DNA from: Hsuehochloa calcarea
Lineage: Eukaryota > Streptophyta > Magnoliopsida > Poales > Poaceae
Direction: 5' to 3'
DNA length: 64,000 nt
NCBI GenBank assembly: GCA_036346395.1
Contig: CM070606.1
Span: 17,532,915-17,596,914 of the forward strand
Both the position numbers and the translations under genes were made by a program. Of this stretch, positions 1 to 11,459 are shown piece after piece. Below the pieces are notes generated by a model that saw only the letters and a program-made list of their open reading frames with translations, was not told where the DNA came from and made no database searches. The first letter of the stretch is position 1. Every line of letters begins with the position of its first letter.

Positions 1-500
1 TTAGAGTCGCGGATGGAAAGGAAGCCGAAGTAGAATTAGTTGGATCTATTTCACTAGTCTTAGATAGCGGCTTCATACTTCGTCTCAATAATGTAGTCTA
101 TGTTCCTTCCATAAGAACGAATTTGATTTCGGTTTCTTTATTGGACGATGATGGTTTTAAATGTAATTTTGGTAACAATAAATGCTTTATTACATTTAAT
201 TCAAATGATGTTGATTTTTCTTTTAGACAAAAACAAGGTCTACATGCTTTCCCTTACTGAATCTCATGTATCTTTGAATGTGTGTGATGCTAAGCGTAAA
301 AAGAATGATGAGACTTCATCAAAATTGTGGCACTGTCGTTTAGGCCACATTTCGAATGGGAGAATGGAGCGTCTCATTAAGGAAGAAATTCTCCACCCAT
401 TAGATTTCTCTGACTCAGACCACTGCATTGATTGCATTAAAGGAAAATATGTAAAGTAAATAAAGAAAGGAGTCACTCGCAGCACAGGACTCTTAGAATT
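1..500 (+). pseudogene. copia element A, 5' remnant: protease tail, GAG-pre-integrase, start of integrase
   Basis: The first 147 bases read in frame as a copia protease tail (VVYVPSIRTNLISVS). An open frame from 148 to 459 follows with the GAG-pre-integrase signature LWHCRLGHISNGRMERL and the paired cysteines CIDCIKGK. A stop codon follows GKYVK, and RSTGLLEF, the usual entry into the integrase core, is still readable up to about 500. There the sequence is cut by a reversed copia fragment (F), and the polyprotein resumes near 3452 after the integrase. The protein would have processed gag-pol and integrated the element. The gag half lies left of the window. The family assignment is secure; the element is dead because of the stop codon and the lost integrase. 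Confidence 0.88.
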
Positions 501-2284
501 TATTGGACCGAAAAGGCGACTAGAGGGGAGGGGTGAATAGGAGCACGCTCACTTTTTCACAAATTATGAATTCAACACAATTTCACTCCAATAGCTATTA
601 GGAAGCTATGAAGATCAATATACCAGTACAGTGGAAGACTAGTATTGAATTCAAATTAATCCCCTAAGCAATATGACAAAATCATCAAAGATTAAAGCAA
701 CACAGTGCACTGGCGGTCTGACCTCTGGACTCCACCGGTCGGACCGATTGCCGGGCGGTCGGACCGATTGCCGGGCGGTCGGACCGGTGGTGAGGGGCGG
801 TCGGACCGGCCGACTCCAGAACAGATCTGAAACAGTAAAATCAGCCCGATGACGAAGTTGCAATTAGGTCTAACTTTTGATTCTCTACTCCAAACTTCAC
901 GAAACTTTGCACACACCTTCTCTATGCTATTGAGGACCTATTCCAATCGAATATAATGATAATTCTTGGATAGATGCTGAACAGTTGTCAATTGAGTAAC
1001 AGAGGGTCTAAAACCGGGCAAGAACAAAAACTTGATTCTAATGCTTGTTCGTGAGTGAATGATGATCAAGATGATCCTAGATAGATTCACACATATCACA
1101 GCAACCTAATTCACGTGAAAGAATCAATCCAAAACTCGCGGATCAAAGAAAGCCCTAAAATCACGATAATGAAAGCAAGAACGAAAAGAGACTTATCTCA
1201 AGCAAACCTTGCAGAGATTAAGAACGTGATTGTTGTTGGATTACACCCACACCATCATGGATCAGTGGTCAATCCAAGATCACGAAAATCACCTCAAACC
1301 ATAAAGAGCCCTAGCCTCCACCTCAACTCCCCTAAGCCAATTAGGGTTTTTAAAACATAAAAGAGGCGAGATATACAAGAGCTAGATGGTGCAGCCACCA
1401 CCTCCTCCTATTTATAGTGGAGGCCTAGAACTCCTAGGGTTTGACTCCATTGGGCTCCCGTTAAGGCCCACTAACAAACGGGTCACACACGCACGCTTCG
1501 CAAAGCGCCGTCTTTAACCTTTTGACCTAAACAGCTTCACCTAGCGCCATCTTGCGCCTCAGATTTGCTAATAGGTCACCCTTGTCCATCTTACGACACG
1601 CTTGAGTCATTGACCTCACCCGGCATCGTCGATCGTTCTGGACCTCAACTCGCCAAGTCTAGTCCCGATCCTCCTCGCCGTTGACCGTCGTTGACCACCA
1701 AGCAATCTGCACAACCATAGACAAGCAAACACGAATTCGGGAACAAGTTCTTCACAACTTGACCCATGTTAGTCAAAACATGCATCATGCAACACATATG
1801 CACTGAAACCCATGACTTTGACCTAACAAATCAACATCGCTCACGGTTGGCCGATGAACAAGTCAAAACGGTCGAGCCGCCGGGGGCGGTCGGCCTTTTA
1901 CCACGGCCGACCGCCACGTCAAGGCCGGTCAGACCGCCAGTAGGGACTTAACGAAAATTCAAGCCCTGAAATTCCGAAACCTTCTGGAAATTTCAAACGA
2001 ATAGAACTTTTGCTTGGGAACTCCAAAAATTATGAGACCAAGTGCATTGGGATCCCCTCACTTGCCTACATACTCTATTTTTGTCCCAACTCGTTCTGAC
2101 CATTCTTGGTCACCACCGGTCCGACCGCCGCACATGGCCGATCCGACCGATTTGGGACCGGTCGGACCGCCCCTGTCCAGAAGCCTGAACTTTGTCGAAA
2201 ACCCTGTGAAACGACAAACCATAAATGCCATTGCCAATTGTCACATCATCCTAAGATCTGGAGCATATCCCCATGATATCCACA
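501..2284 (-). repeat. LTR of copia fragment F
   Basis: Read on the minus strand it starts TGTGGATATC at 2284 and ends at 501 in a decayed CA. It is about 1.78 kb and is related to the D LTR (40464-42164) and, more distantly, to the C LTRs. It carries several near-palindromic GGTCGGACC motifs around 720-815 and 1865-1940, and more near 2110-2170. No second LTR of this copy is present. Confidence 0.75.
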
Positions 2285-3451
2285 ATCTCCCCCTTGATGA
2301 ACACATTGGCAATAATCCAGAAAATGTAATTTGAATGTTTGAAAAGAAAAATACTTTCGTTTTCGCACAAAGACACAACTTGGTCCATAAGCAAGAAAAA
2401 GCAATGTAAATGACCAAGCTGGCATCAGAATAGTATAGGCATGTGAGATAAGGCAAGAGAAAGCATAAAAACTTTGATTTCCATAAAAGAGTCGAAATTC
2501 TCACATGAGGTCTATATGAAAGAAACAATTGTTCAATTGACCTATGATCATTGTGAGGATAAATGAATGCAGTTCAAGTTCAGAATATTCAATAAGACAA
2601 TAAGAATGCAACTCAAGAACTCCCCCTCACTATGATCCTCAAATTTCAAAAACTTTCAAATTCTCAGTTTCTCCCCCTTTTTATCATTTTATATATCATC
2701 TCCCTCTTTGTAAAACAATGATATATATCTCCAAAAATTTCTCCCTCTATGCATAATCTTCTCCCCAACATTGAAATATCTTCTCATTAATACATCTTCT
2801 CCCCCTTTGACAATGGATTCATCAAGGAATCACACCTTCCTCTTATCCAGAGATAACAAGTAGAGAATAAAGAAAGAAGCAAAAAACAAAAGAAGCATAA
2901 GGAGTATGCATGAAGTGCAATTGAGTGGCTTCATTTTTGTATTTTTCAATTTTTGATTACAAGAAGCTTTGGAGATTACCCAAAAGAACAAGCTAGTATC
3001 TCTAATATTGCACAAACAGCATATCAAGCCTGACAGCGCTAGCAAGATCATGGTAAGACATATATATCAAAGCTAAGCACAAAAGCTCAAAAGTAAAGCA
3101 ATAGATTTGATCAATTTAAGCAAAACTTCAAATTCAGCAAGTTCATCAACAGGGATCCTAAAGTGAAATTGGCCATGTCAAAATATCAAAGTGAGATCAA
3201 AAATCTAACAAAGACCACATTAAGAGTCAATCGGGTCCTGTAATGAATCATTTTGCTCAGTATTTCTTAAAAGCTCATTTGTTAACAGTTTTCTCATATG
3301 CATTGAATATTGAAGTTGACTAATGATCTAACTTAGTGACAAGATCCTGGACTAGGAGCCATCCACAAACTCATCCTAAGCTTCGACCAGAAGTTGATTA
3401 AAGGTATATCTTAGTAAAGAAGATCCTGGACTAGGAGCCATCCACAAACTC
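501..3451 (-). mobile_element. copia fragment F (one LTR plus 3' internal region) inserted in element A
   Basis: On the minus strand this segment reads as the end of a copia internal region, a purine tract (complement of 2285-2295, core GGGGGAG), then one LTR. It closely matches the 3' end of element D on the plus strand (about 39.35-42.16 kb), including a 30-base phrase present twice in each copy (near 3345 and 3430 here; near 39380 and 39455 there). It carries no coding domain. The integrase of element A is missing at the insertion point, so the join arose by deletion or illegitimate recombination and not by simple insertion. The left edge is placed at 501, where TATTGGACC stands for the expected TGTTGGACC; the right edge is where similarity to D stops. 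Confidence 0.75.
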
Positions 3452-5129
3452 CTGCAATAACTAATGAACCTATCAAAAGATCACAGCGGGAGAGAAGATC
3501 TGTCATCCCAAATGATTATGTTGTTTATATGAATGATGATATTAATGATATAGGGAAGGTAGATGATCCCAACTCTTATAAGGAGGCCATGATGAGTGAA
3601 CATTCTTCTAAGTGGCTTGATGCCATGAAAGATGAACTAAAGTCTATGAGCACTAATGATGTATAGGACTTAGTAGAAATTCTTGACAGAGTCAAACCAG
3701 CAGGTTGTAAATGGGTCTACAAAACCAAGCATGACTCTAAGAGAAATATCGAAAGGTTCAAAGCAAGACTCGTAGCAAAAGGCTTCTCACAAAGAGAGGG
3801 GATTGACTATAATGACATTTTTCTCCTGTCTCAACTAAGGATTCATTCAGAATCATTATGGCACTTGTGGCTCATTATGATTAAGAGCTACATCAGATGG
3901 ATGTTAAGACAGCATTCCTTAATGGCGACTTGCAAGAAAATATTTTCATGGCTCAACCAGAAGGTTTTGTCGTGGATGGCCAGGAGCATATGGGTTATCG
4001 ACTTAAGAAATCAATTTATGGCTTAAAGCAAGCGTCGAGGCAGTGGTGCCTCAAATTCGATAAGGTCATAAGGAATTTTGGATTTAAGAAAAATGAAGTT
4101 GATAACTGCATATATGTTAAGTTCAAGGGGGGTAAATTCACCACCTTTTATGTGGATGACATCTTATTAGCCAACAGTTATAAGGATATGTTGTTTCAGA
4201 CCAAGAGATTTCTTTCATCTAATTTTGATATGAAAAATCTTGGTGATGCCTCTTACATTCTTGGCATTGAAATTCACCGAGATAGGTCCAAAGGAATATT
4301 AGGTTTATCACAAAAGGCATACGTTGACAGAGTACTGAAGAAATACAATATGCATAAGTGCTCTGGCTTGCCTACTCCTATTGTTAAGGGCAATAAGTTT
4401 GGGATATTTCAATGTCCAAGGAACCAATATGAAACTGATAAGATGAAGTCGGTTCCTTATGCTTCAGCTGTCGGAAGTATTATGTATGCTCAAGTAAGCA
4501 CGCGCCCTGATTTAGCTTTTGTAACTGGAATGCTTGGCAAATATCAGTCAAATCCAGGACCGGACCACTGGAAGGCCGTTAAGAAAGTCTGGCGTTATAT
4601 GCAAGCTACTAAGCATCTCATGCTCACATATAAGAATTCTGATAATCTTGAAGTTATTGGTTATTCAGATTCAGATTTTGCGGGATGTGTTGATACTAAG
4701 AAATCTACGTCAGGTTATATCTTCACACTCGTTTGAAGAGCTATCTCGTGGAAAAGATCCAAACAAACCCTTACGACATCTTCAACGATGCAAGCTGAGT
4801 TTGTGGCATGTTGTGAGGCTACCAGATAGGTTGTATGGCTTAAGAACTTTATTCCGGGTCTTAGAGTGGTAGACAGCATCTCTAAACCACTCATATTATA
4901 CTGCGATAACGAACCCGCGGTCTTTTATGCGAGTAACAACAAGTCAAGTGGTGCTGCCAAACACATTGACATTAAGTATCATGTTGTGAAAGATAGAATC
5001 CAGGATCAAACCATTAGTATCAAGCATATTAGTACCAAGTCAATGCTTGCGGATCAGCTTACTAAAGGCTTACCACCCAATATCTTTTGTGATCATGTTG
5101 TCGGCATGGGTTTATTGGAAAGCCTCTGA
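3452..5129 (+). pseudogene. copia element A, reverse transcriptase and RNase H
   Basis: This is the 3' half of the element A polyprotein. A short stretch from 3480 to 3780 gives the region before the reverse transcriptase (IPDDYVVYMNDD, then SKWLDAMKDELKSM and CKWVYKTK), with a stop codon and a frame break near 3830. The frame 3897-4736 holds the reverse transcriptase: MDVKTAFLNGDL, KSIYGLKQASRQW and the catalytic FYVDDILLA. RNase H follows in several frames, with SDSDFAGCVDTKKSTSGY, then AEFVACCEATR, then YCDNEPAVFYASNN and HIDIKYHVVKDRI, ending LADQLTKGLPP near 5129. A frameshift after SGYIFTLV and a stop after CEATR break RNase H. It would have copied the element RNA into DNA. The parts are unmistakable, but the gene is not functional. 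Confidence 0.9.
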
Positions 5130-5318
5130 TTCTAGATAAAAGGACCTTAAAACAAACCAACTCCCATTAAGTATAATGAATATCCATTTCAAAATGGAAT
5201 AGTACGCCATAGATACTGGGGTCGTATGGCACTTCATTGGCCATGCAACGCATTATCTTGGTATGCTATTTTATTGAGGATGGACTTATGATGTTAGCCT
5301 TACGATCAAAGGGGGGAA

Positions 5319-5880
5319 TGTTGGGTTGATCTCGGCTAACAAACACCGAGATCCAAGGGCTAACGGCCCTCACGCGCCCTGATTGGGGGTGCAACCGACG
5401 AATCGGTTTTGGTCTCGTTCACCCAGCGCTATATCAATGAGTTGGACTCAGTAAGCCGAACGCGCGAGTGCGGTTCTAGGCTACCAAAGTCCAACACAAA
5501 TCAGTCTCGGTCGTATCAAGGTGCTGAGGTGAGCGAAGATCCAAAACCACCATCACAATCTCGACATCACATCTCCTCAGGCCGATGCTCTGCTGCCCCT
5601 CATCCGCGTCGACTCCGACCGAGCCGCAATGGCATCTCTGGCTTCGGGTATGTGTCTAAGCTTCCGCACTAATTCTTTAGTCTAGGTGTTCATCTTTGAG
5701 CTAGGGTTAATCATGTCCTCAGGCCGATGCTCTGCTGCCCCTCATCCGCGTCGACTCCGACCGAGCCGCAATGGCATCTCTGGCTTCGGGTATGTGTCTA
5801 AGCTTCCGCACTAATTCTTTAGTCTAGGTGTTCATCTTTGAGCTAGGGTTAATCATGTTTAGATCAAGTTATTACCCTCA
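5319..5880 (+). repeat. 3' LTR of copia element A (right end uncertain)
   Basis: A purine tract ending AAAGGGGGGAA directly precedes TGTTGGGTTGATCTCGG at 5319, the expected junction of polypurine tract and LTR. The LTR contains the small inverted pair ATCTCGGCTAAC / CACCGAGATCC at its start. I could not fix the right end because the 5' LTR lies outside the window. The position given is where a GC-rich F-box scrap begins. Confidence 0.6.
5575..5858 (+). repeat. 142-bp perfect or near-perfect tandem duplication in the element A LTR
   Basis: Bases 5575-5716 are repeated at 5717-5858 with no difference that I could see. Each unit runs from CCTCAGGCCGATGC to GGGTTAATCATGT. The identity of the two units means that this duplication is recent compared with the surrounding decayed element. 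Confidence 0.85.
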
Positions 5881-5889
5881 GTTTTGCTC

Positions 5890-6090
5890 ACACCGAGGAC
5901 GAGGCCGACGCGGCGGGTTCGGGGGAACCGGCACGAAATTTGTCGGCAAGGTGCCTTCGGGAACGAGCGGGAGCGGCGGAGGAAGGCGGGTGGGGTACTC
6001 GAGGAGGCGGAGGAGGACCTCGCGGAGCAGGTTGTCATCGCTGAGCACCGACGTGGTCACGGCCACCGGGGCGGACCTAGACTCTAGAGT
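5890..6090 (-). pseudogene. F-box gene fragment
   Basis: The minus strand encodes VTTSVLSDDNLLREVLLRL, which matches the start of the F-box domain in the large grass F-box family (SDD-LLREILLRLP). After LRL the frame breaks. Another frame gives PAFLRRSRSFPKAP, the usual PRFLRRFR step of these proteins, and a third gives TNFVPVPPNPP. The segment is thus a scrap of about 65 codons with at least two frame breaks and no downstream part. It is GC-rich against AT-rich neighbours. F-box proteins recruit substrates to SCF ubiquitin ligases; this piece cannot. It was probably carried here or left behind by transposition. Confidence 0.5.
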
Positions 6091-6094
6091 GTAA

Positions 6095-7769
6095 TTTAGT
6101 GCTGGTCAAATGGGTTTTGCCTACTGGCCCGAGCCATAGCACTGTAGGTTCAATTTAAGCATAGTACGATCTATATTGTTTATGGACTTACTTTTGCTCT
6201 ATTGTTGATTTAACATTGTTTATTACCTATTGATGTATTTACTGAGTTGTGGACTCACTTTTATTGTATTGTTGCTTTTATGTCACTGTTGATAGCGTTT
6301 CGCTTAGGAGGGATTAGTACACGTGGAATAATTACATACTCTGAAACTTGATTCATTTGTTATGAGGAACATTTACTCCATTATGATGGAATACCTTTTA
6401 GGATATGATATATTTGAATAATCCTAGATGATTGATTGGAACCGTTTTATCCATTCCATATAATTATTCTATTGGTTTTGTGTCAATTTTGAATTATTAT
6501 CTTACTATGCTTCTAGAGGTTAATTATTTATGGTTGTCAAATCTTTATTTCTATTTTATTGTGACCCATGGCCGGACTTTGTTAATAAATTGTTTGCTGT
6601 AATTTTATTGTAAGTTGATGTAAATTAAATTATTAGTGTAGTTTAGTGGTATTCCAGATTCAATGTTGGACTGAGGTGTTACAGGCGGGAGGTAGAGTCT
6701 GATGAGGCAGCAACCGTGTGTGGCCCGGAGTGGGCAACAGTGAGTGGAGCGTTGGGAGGGCACAAACAACGGTGAGCGGAGCGTTGGGAGGGCATGGGCA
6801 GCTGGGGATGAGCGCAAGCCGATGGTGAGAAGGGAGGGCACGGATGAGTGGCGTTTGTTTGGGGTGGACTAGTGATGGATTTCATTCCAAAAGTGTGTGC
6901 TATGAAGTGCTATGTACAATCTCAAAAAATAAAGTGCGAGTACAGGAGAAATGAAAGTTCACGTGTATATGGATGCCCATCTACTATACTATCCATCCAA
7001 AGTGCTCCGAGATTTATGCAAATACATTAAAATTATTAGAAGATAAGACGTTGGTTTGGATTTTGAAATTTTGCATCAATCTCAAGGCACATTTGATGGT
7101 GATGTTTGTATATGGACGGCCATAAACCTTTCTCGCAAGTAGCCAACTTAATGTTGTTTTTTTTGGCGAGGCAATAATGTCATAGTGTTTTGTTATTACT
7201 CGTATCAATTAGTGCATATTCTGAAGAGTTCGAAATTGATAAATTTATGTTCTTAGCACTCAGCAGTCCATCCACAATTGACAACAACAATAAAGAGGAT
7301 TGGCAGCTCATCCATATGGTCAAGGCAAAATGTACATTAAGGCCGAGAAGCTCGGATCAATCAATTGTAGCAAGTAGCAACACAGGGAAAAGAATAAACA
7401 AACACTATATGTTACACTTAGAACCACGTTTTGTTGACAGATGAAAACACCAGCTCACTCTCGATCAAAGTGACTCTTATGAACACACATCACTTTTCTC
7501 TTTGTTCTTTGTGTTTACCAACGAAACAAGCGCTGCAAACACACAATTTCAAATGGCAGTATTAATTTTAAGGAATGAAAGAACGGAACAGGTAATGGAG
7601 AACCTATTTGTTAGCACATGGAATAATTATTGATTCATAGTTGTAAAAGTATTTGGTAGATTAATTGATTAATACTAATTGTTTTGGTGAGAATGACATA
7701 TATTTTTAGTAGAAAGATCGATCACACTTGTAAAGTACTCCTTCAGCTAGTAAGGGCCTGAACTGAAAA
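6095..7769. other. intergenic, no gene recognised; short GC-rich repeat near 6690-6850
   Basis: From 6100 to 6680 the sequence is AT-rich with no domain, ending in TGAGGTGTTACAG, a phrase common near retroelement ends. From about 6690 to 6850 there is a GC-rich patch in which a unit containing GGAGCGTTGGGAGGGCA occurs twice (about 6738 and 6778). From 6860 to 7769 I see only AT-rich sequence and short chance frames. The last few hundred bases must include the 3' untranslated region of the SEC14-like gene, but I did not find a clear polyadenylation site. Confidence 0.5.
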
Positions 7770-10700
7770 CTACAATAAAAAGATGTATTTTGTTTTGCCA
7801 TTTGTTTTTTTCTTGGTTACCTTGCTTTTCTTCTTTTTCTTTTCAATGTATGCAATGATCTCCCCTTGCCGCTCAAGAGTCTCCTGCAAGGCCTGCAAAA
7901 ACTCACATCAAAGCAAGTTTTAGGACTGCTTGGTTTAAAAATATGCAGAGCAGCATATACTTCGTAAGTGTTTCACCTTTCAAGTCATTTAGTAATACAG
8001 AAATGTCCTGAATTAACATGACAACACAGGAACCTTGGTATTGTGTAGTAAATAATAGCTTTCCAGCAAAGTGCAAAATAAGTTACCTTCTTGGTCGCTG
8101 CAAGCTCCTCTTCTAATGCACTGACACGGCTGACAGCAGCCTTCAGCATCTCTTCCTTAACCACGGGCATTTCTGCAGGCCTTGCAAGGAGTGCAATGAC
8201 CTTCTCCTCAAGATCAGCGAGGCGCTTTGCAGAGGCAGCATATTCAACCGCCGACACAGCTTCCGGTGATATCTTAGATAGCTGCGGCGCGTGGCTTTTC
8301 GACGTACTTTGGGCGCCAGGGGTAGAAGGTGTAGCACCGCCTATGGCAGCACCAAGTACCTTCCTGGGCATGTTACGGCTCACACGGAGCATCGTTGCAA
8401 TGCTCATCACAAGAGCCATGATGCCACCAAAGAGTGGGGGACTGGATCCATTAGAGGCATTTACAACAGCTGATGAAGAACAATATTTTGGTTGGTCAGT
8501 TAGTGGAAGGAAAGTGGCAGTAACAATGTTTCGTCAGAAGTTTGTCAAGATGTAGGAGTGGTATTAACCTTTGGTGATTGCCAGCTTCTCATCTGGTATT
8601 CCCTTGCTCTGGCAGAAGGCATCTATGGCCTTCTCAACCATTGGAACATCACAAGAATAGGGTGACCCTGGGGTCTGAAATAAAATTGCAAACATATATA
8701 AATGAGATATATGTATATGCAATTATGCATGATAAGAGTTAGGATTTATTTGAGGTTTAAGCTTAGGATTTATTTAGGCTTAAGCCTTTGCTAGAACTAA
8801 ATTATTGTTTGTGAATATGATTAAATTGAGAAAAATGGAATAGTAGTCAAATCATTCTCTTGAATCCGTCCTTCTGAGAGATGGAACTACCCTTGCACTT
8901 GTGATGTATGCCTTCTTATTGTCAACTAGCAAACCCACCTAAGTTTGGATGTTGAGCATCAAAATTATTCTACCTCTAGTTTCGCTCACAAGAGATGTGA
9001 AACTGCATTATCTGTATGGTTTAACACTAACTACAAACTTGTTTGGTATCAATTACATCATTGCTTGTCAAACAACGGCAATTATACATACATACATACA
9101 TATATATGAGTGATAAAACATGACTTACAGGAAACAACGTAGGAATAAGTTCCTCACGAACAGGTGACAATTGAGGATGTTCGATTCGGCCACGGGAGAT
9201 CTTTCGTGACAGAGTGCGCTGTTCGTCTCCTACTAAATGTGCTTCCCCGTTGAAAGAATCTTGCTTCTTCATTTTAGAAAAGTGAAAGCCCAGATGGCTA
9301 AGTATTATTTTCCAATGCATTGGCAAATATGTTAATATGAATATGTGATTGTGAAAAAGTGATCTTGTTTTCGGTACCTTAGAGTATATGGTGTCATCTT
9401 CACAAATCATTTTCTCCTCTGCCTCAAAAGAGTTCAAATTGAGCTTTCCACACCTCCCGGAACCACTTTGAACCATCTTCACATGAAAGTAGCGTAGAAA
9501 ACACTGAGTTAGTGTCTTGTCCTTTGTAATTTGATGATCTATTAAAGAATAAGAGGTGAGATTGAAAGATCAGATTGGAGTACACACCTTCATGACTTCA
9601 GGATCCTTCCAGGGGCCCTTGTCGGCCTTCATGCAACCACCTTCGCATTGGCAAGTTCCACCAAAAAACTCTGGCAGCTCACTGAACAACACAGATGAAT
9701 ATAATTAAATTGTCAAATATTGTTTTAGGAGTAACTTAGGAGTTTAATCAAGTTGATAAATGATAGATACCAATTACAGAATCGGTTTCGTACCTGGCAT
9801 CGATCACCTCAAGAAGCTTGCTCTGGTACTTGTTACCCAACACCTAAAGAAAAATGCACAGTTCATGAAACAATCCTCTATCTGGACACTGGATAAGTAG
9901 AATTGTAGCTATAGGGGAAAAAATATAGGAAGAAGGAAACTTACATGAATCTTTGCCGTGGTCTTTGGGTCAAGGAAGCTCTTCACTGTGCTCCAGAGGA
10001 GCCGGAATCCTTGGCCTGCATTAATGATGAACATCCGGCACAGTGTCTGGGACAATAATTATATAACCGACACAGTAAGAACATTTTTACAAAACTCAGC
10101 TCAAAGTTTCTGCAAAAGTATGATGAATTGTATGTCAAAGGGATTACCTCTGGGTAGTTATCACCATCAATCTTCTGAAGCTGACCGATGAGGTCCCTTG
10201 CAGCTTTGCTAAATTGTTTCATCCCCTGAAAATACTCTTTGCCTTAGGTTAGCCATGGTAAAACTGCAGCCATTGAATGAATTGTGCACCTGTTTGTAGA
10301 TACATACCACTCCCTGCACATCAAGAATGGTTGTGCTCTGATCAATGTGGCGCTTGGCAGCGACTGAGCAAGCTGGGAACTTAACAGCAAAGTTCTTCTC
10401 AAACTCCTTGACATGGTTCTTGACAAAGCGATCCATTGTGGTGACCTGCATTAGCCTATTGACATCGATCTGTCCGAGCCTTTCAATGTAGACAGGCCTG
10501 CCTTCCTTATCCACCCCATGGTAACCTTGAGGGTAGCATTCTGCCACCTTGTCAGCTTCTTCAAATTCGAAATCCTATGATGAGATTAGAAGAAAAATGT
10601 GACTACAGTCCATGAACTAAATAGTAACTATCAATTCAAAAAGGATAAATCAAAACAAAGTATAATATTACGAACCCTATTGAAGATGTAATTACCTCAA

Positions 10701-11431
10701 GGATGGTATCTGCACCAAACTCCTTTCTCCACTGCAGCATATCAGCCCACATTTGCTTTGCTTTCTCAACATCAAATTTTCTTGCCTTCAAAAACCTGTA
10801 TCATCACAACTTTCAGTGATACTGCTCCACATAAAAATACAATCATACTGCATGATGTGCCATTATCAGATTATACACCTCAGCATCATGTGGTAGTCAT
10901 CATGCTGCGATGGTAGCAGCTCTTCAAGTACAAGAAGCTGGCGGAAGGCATCTACGGCCTGCACCTCCTCCGGGTCACGCTTATCCTCAATTGAGATGGA
11001 CATGACCTTGCTGCTCCTCCTCCCCTTTTTCATGGAATGCCTCAACTTTTGCGAGGCGCTCATCGCCTTCTTCTTCAGTGACGCGATCCTGGCTTTCCTT
11101 TCATCCTCAGAGTATTCCGCATTGGATTTCCTCTTCTCTTCATAGTGACCATCCAACGCTGCTGACATCATTTGAACATTAGTTAATTCTGCATAGTTTC
11201 ATAGAATAAATTCGATTTTGAACAATCATGTTAGCTTTTCCTTGATTGTGAAGAAGGCTGTATGTATATGTTGAGATAGAAGAGAATATCAGAAGTTCTT
11301 CCTCTAAGAAAAGAGAAAGTATTGTGGCATAGTATTCCACTTTAATGAACAAGAAAATGGTTATGACAATGATGTGCATTCTTACCGGAGCTTAGACGGA
11401 CCTCGAGGGGTCCTGACAGGACTTCTGCCAT
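7770..11431 (-). CDS. Sfh-type phosphatidylinositol/phosphatidylcholine transfer protein (SEC14 plus nodulin-like tail)
   Basis: Thirteen coding exons, all with GT-AG borders and one continuous frame, give 622 residues: 11431-11386, 11161-10879, 10795-10696, 10574-10308, 10225-10148, 10046-9945, 9843-9794, 9681-9588, 9476-9378, 9266-9129, 8674-8569, 8469-8087, 7892-7770. A basic N-terminal region (SLKKKAMSASQKLRHSMKKG) leads to the CRAL-TRIO N part (AVDAFRQLLVLEELLP, MMLRFLKARKFD, about residues 80-125). The lipid-binding SEC14 domain follows (about 145-325; YPQGYHGVDKEGRPVYIERLG, FPACSVAAKRHIDQSTTILDV, NAGQGFRLLWS). The tail has a hydrophobic helix (about 467-484, GGIMALVMSIATML) and a coiled coil ending in a lysine-rich stretch, as in the nodulin domain of plant Sfh proteins. 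These proteins stimulate phosphoinositide synthesis at membranes. The start ATG begins MAEVLSGPLE and fits the family. No frame break was found. The last exon could end differently because a GT lies inside it at the Lys-rich stretch. Confidence 0.93.
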
Positions 11432-11453
11432 GATTGGTATGCCCTATCTGGAC
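11386..11453 (-). other. second mRNA exon of the SEC14-like gene (short leader plus first codons)
   Basis: An acceptor (TTTGATCAG) ends at 11454 on the minus strand, 22 bases upstream of the start codon at 11431. The donor CTCCG/GTAAG ends the exon at 11386. It is thus a 68-base exon with 22 leader bases and 46 coding bases. The matching upstream donor is probably GGAG/GTACGC at 13633. Confidence 0.6.
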
Positions 11454-11459
11454 CTGATC

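Noticed and set aside
651..2528. Several frames with Arg/Pro-rich products containing VRPP or SDRP
   Set aside because: They translate the GGTCGGACC motifs of an LTR.
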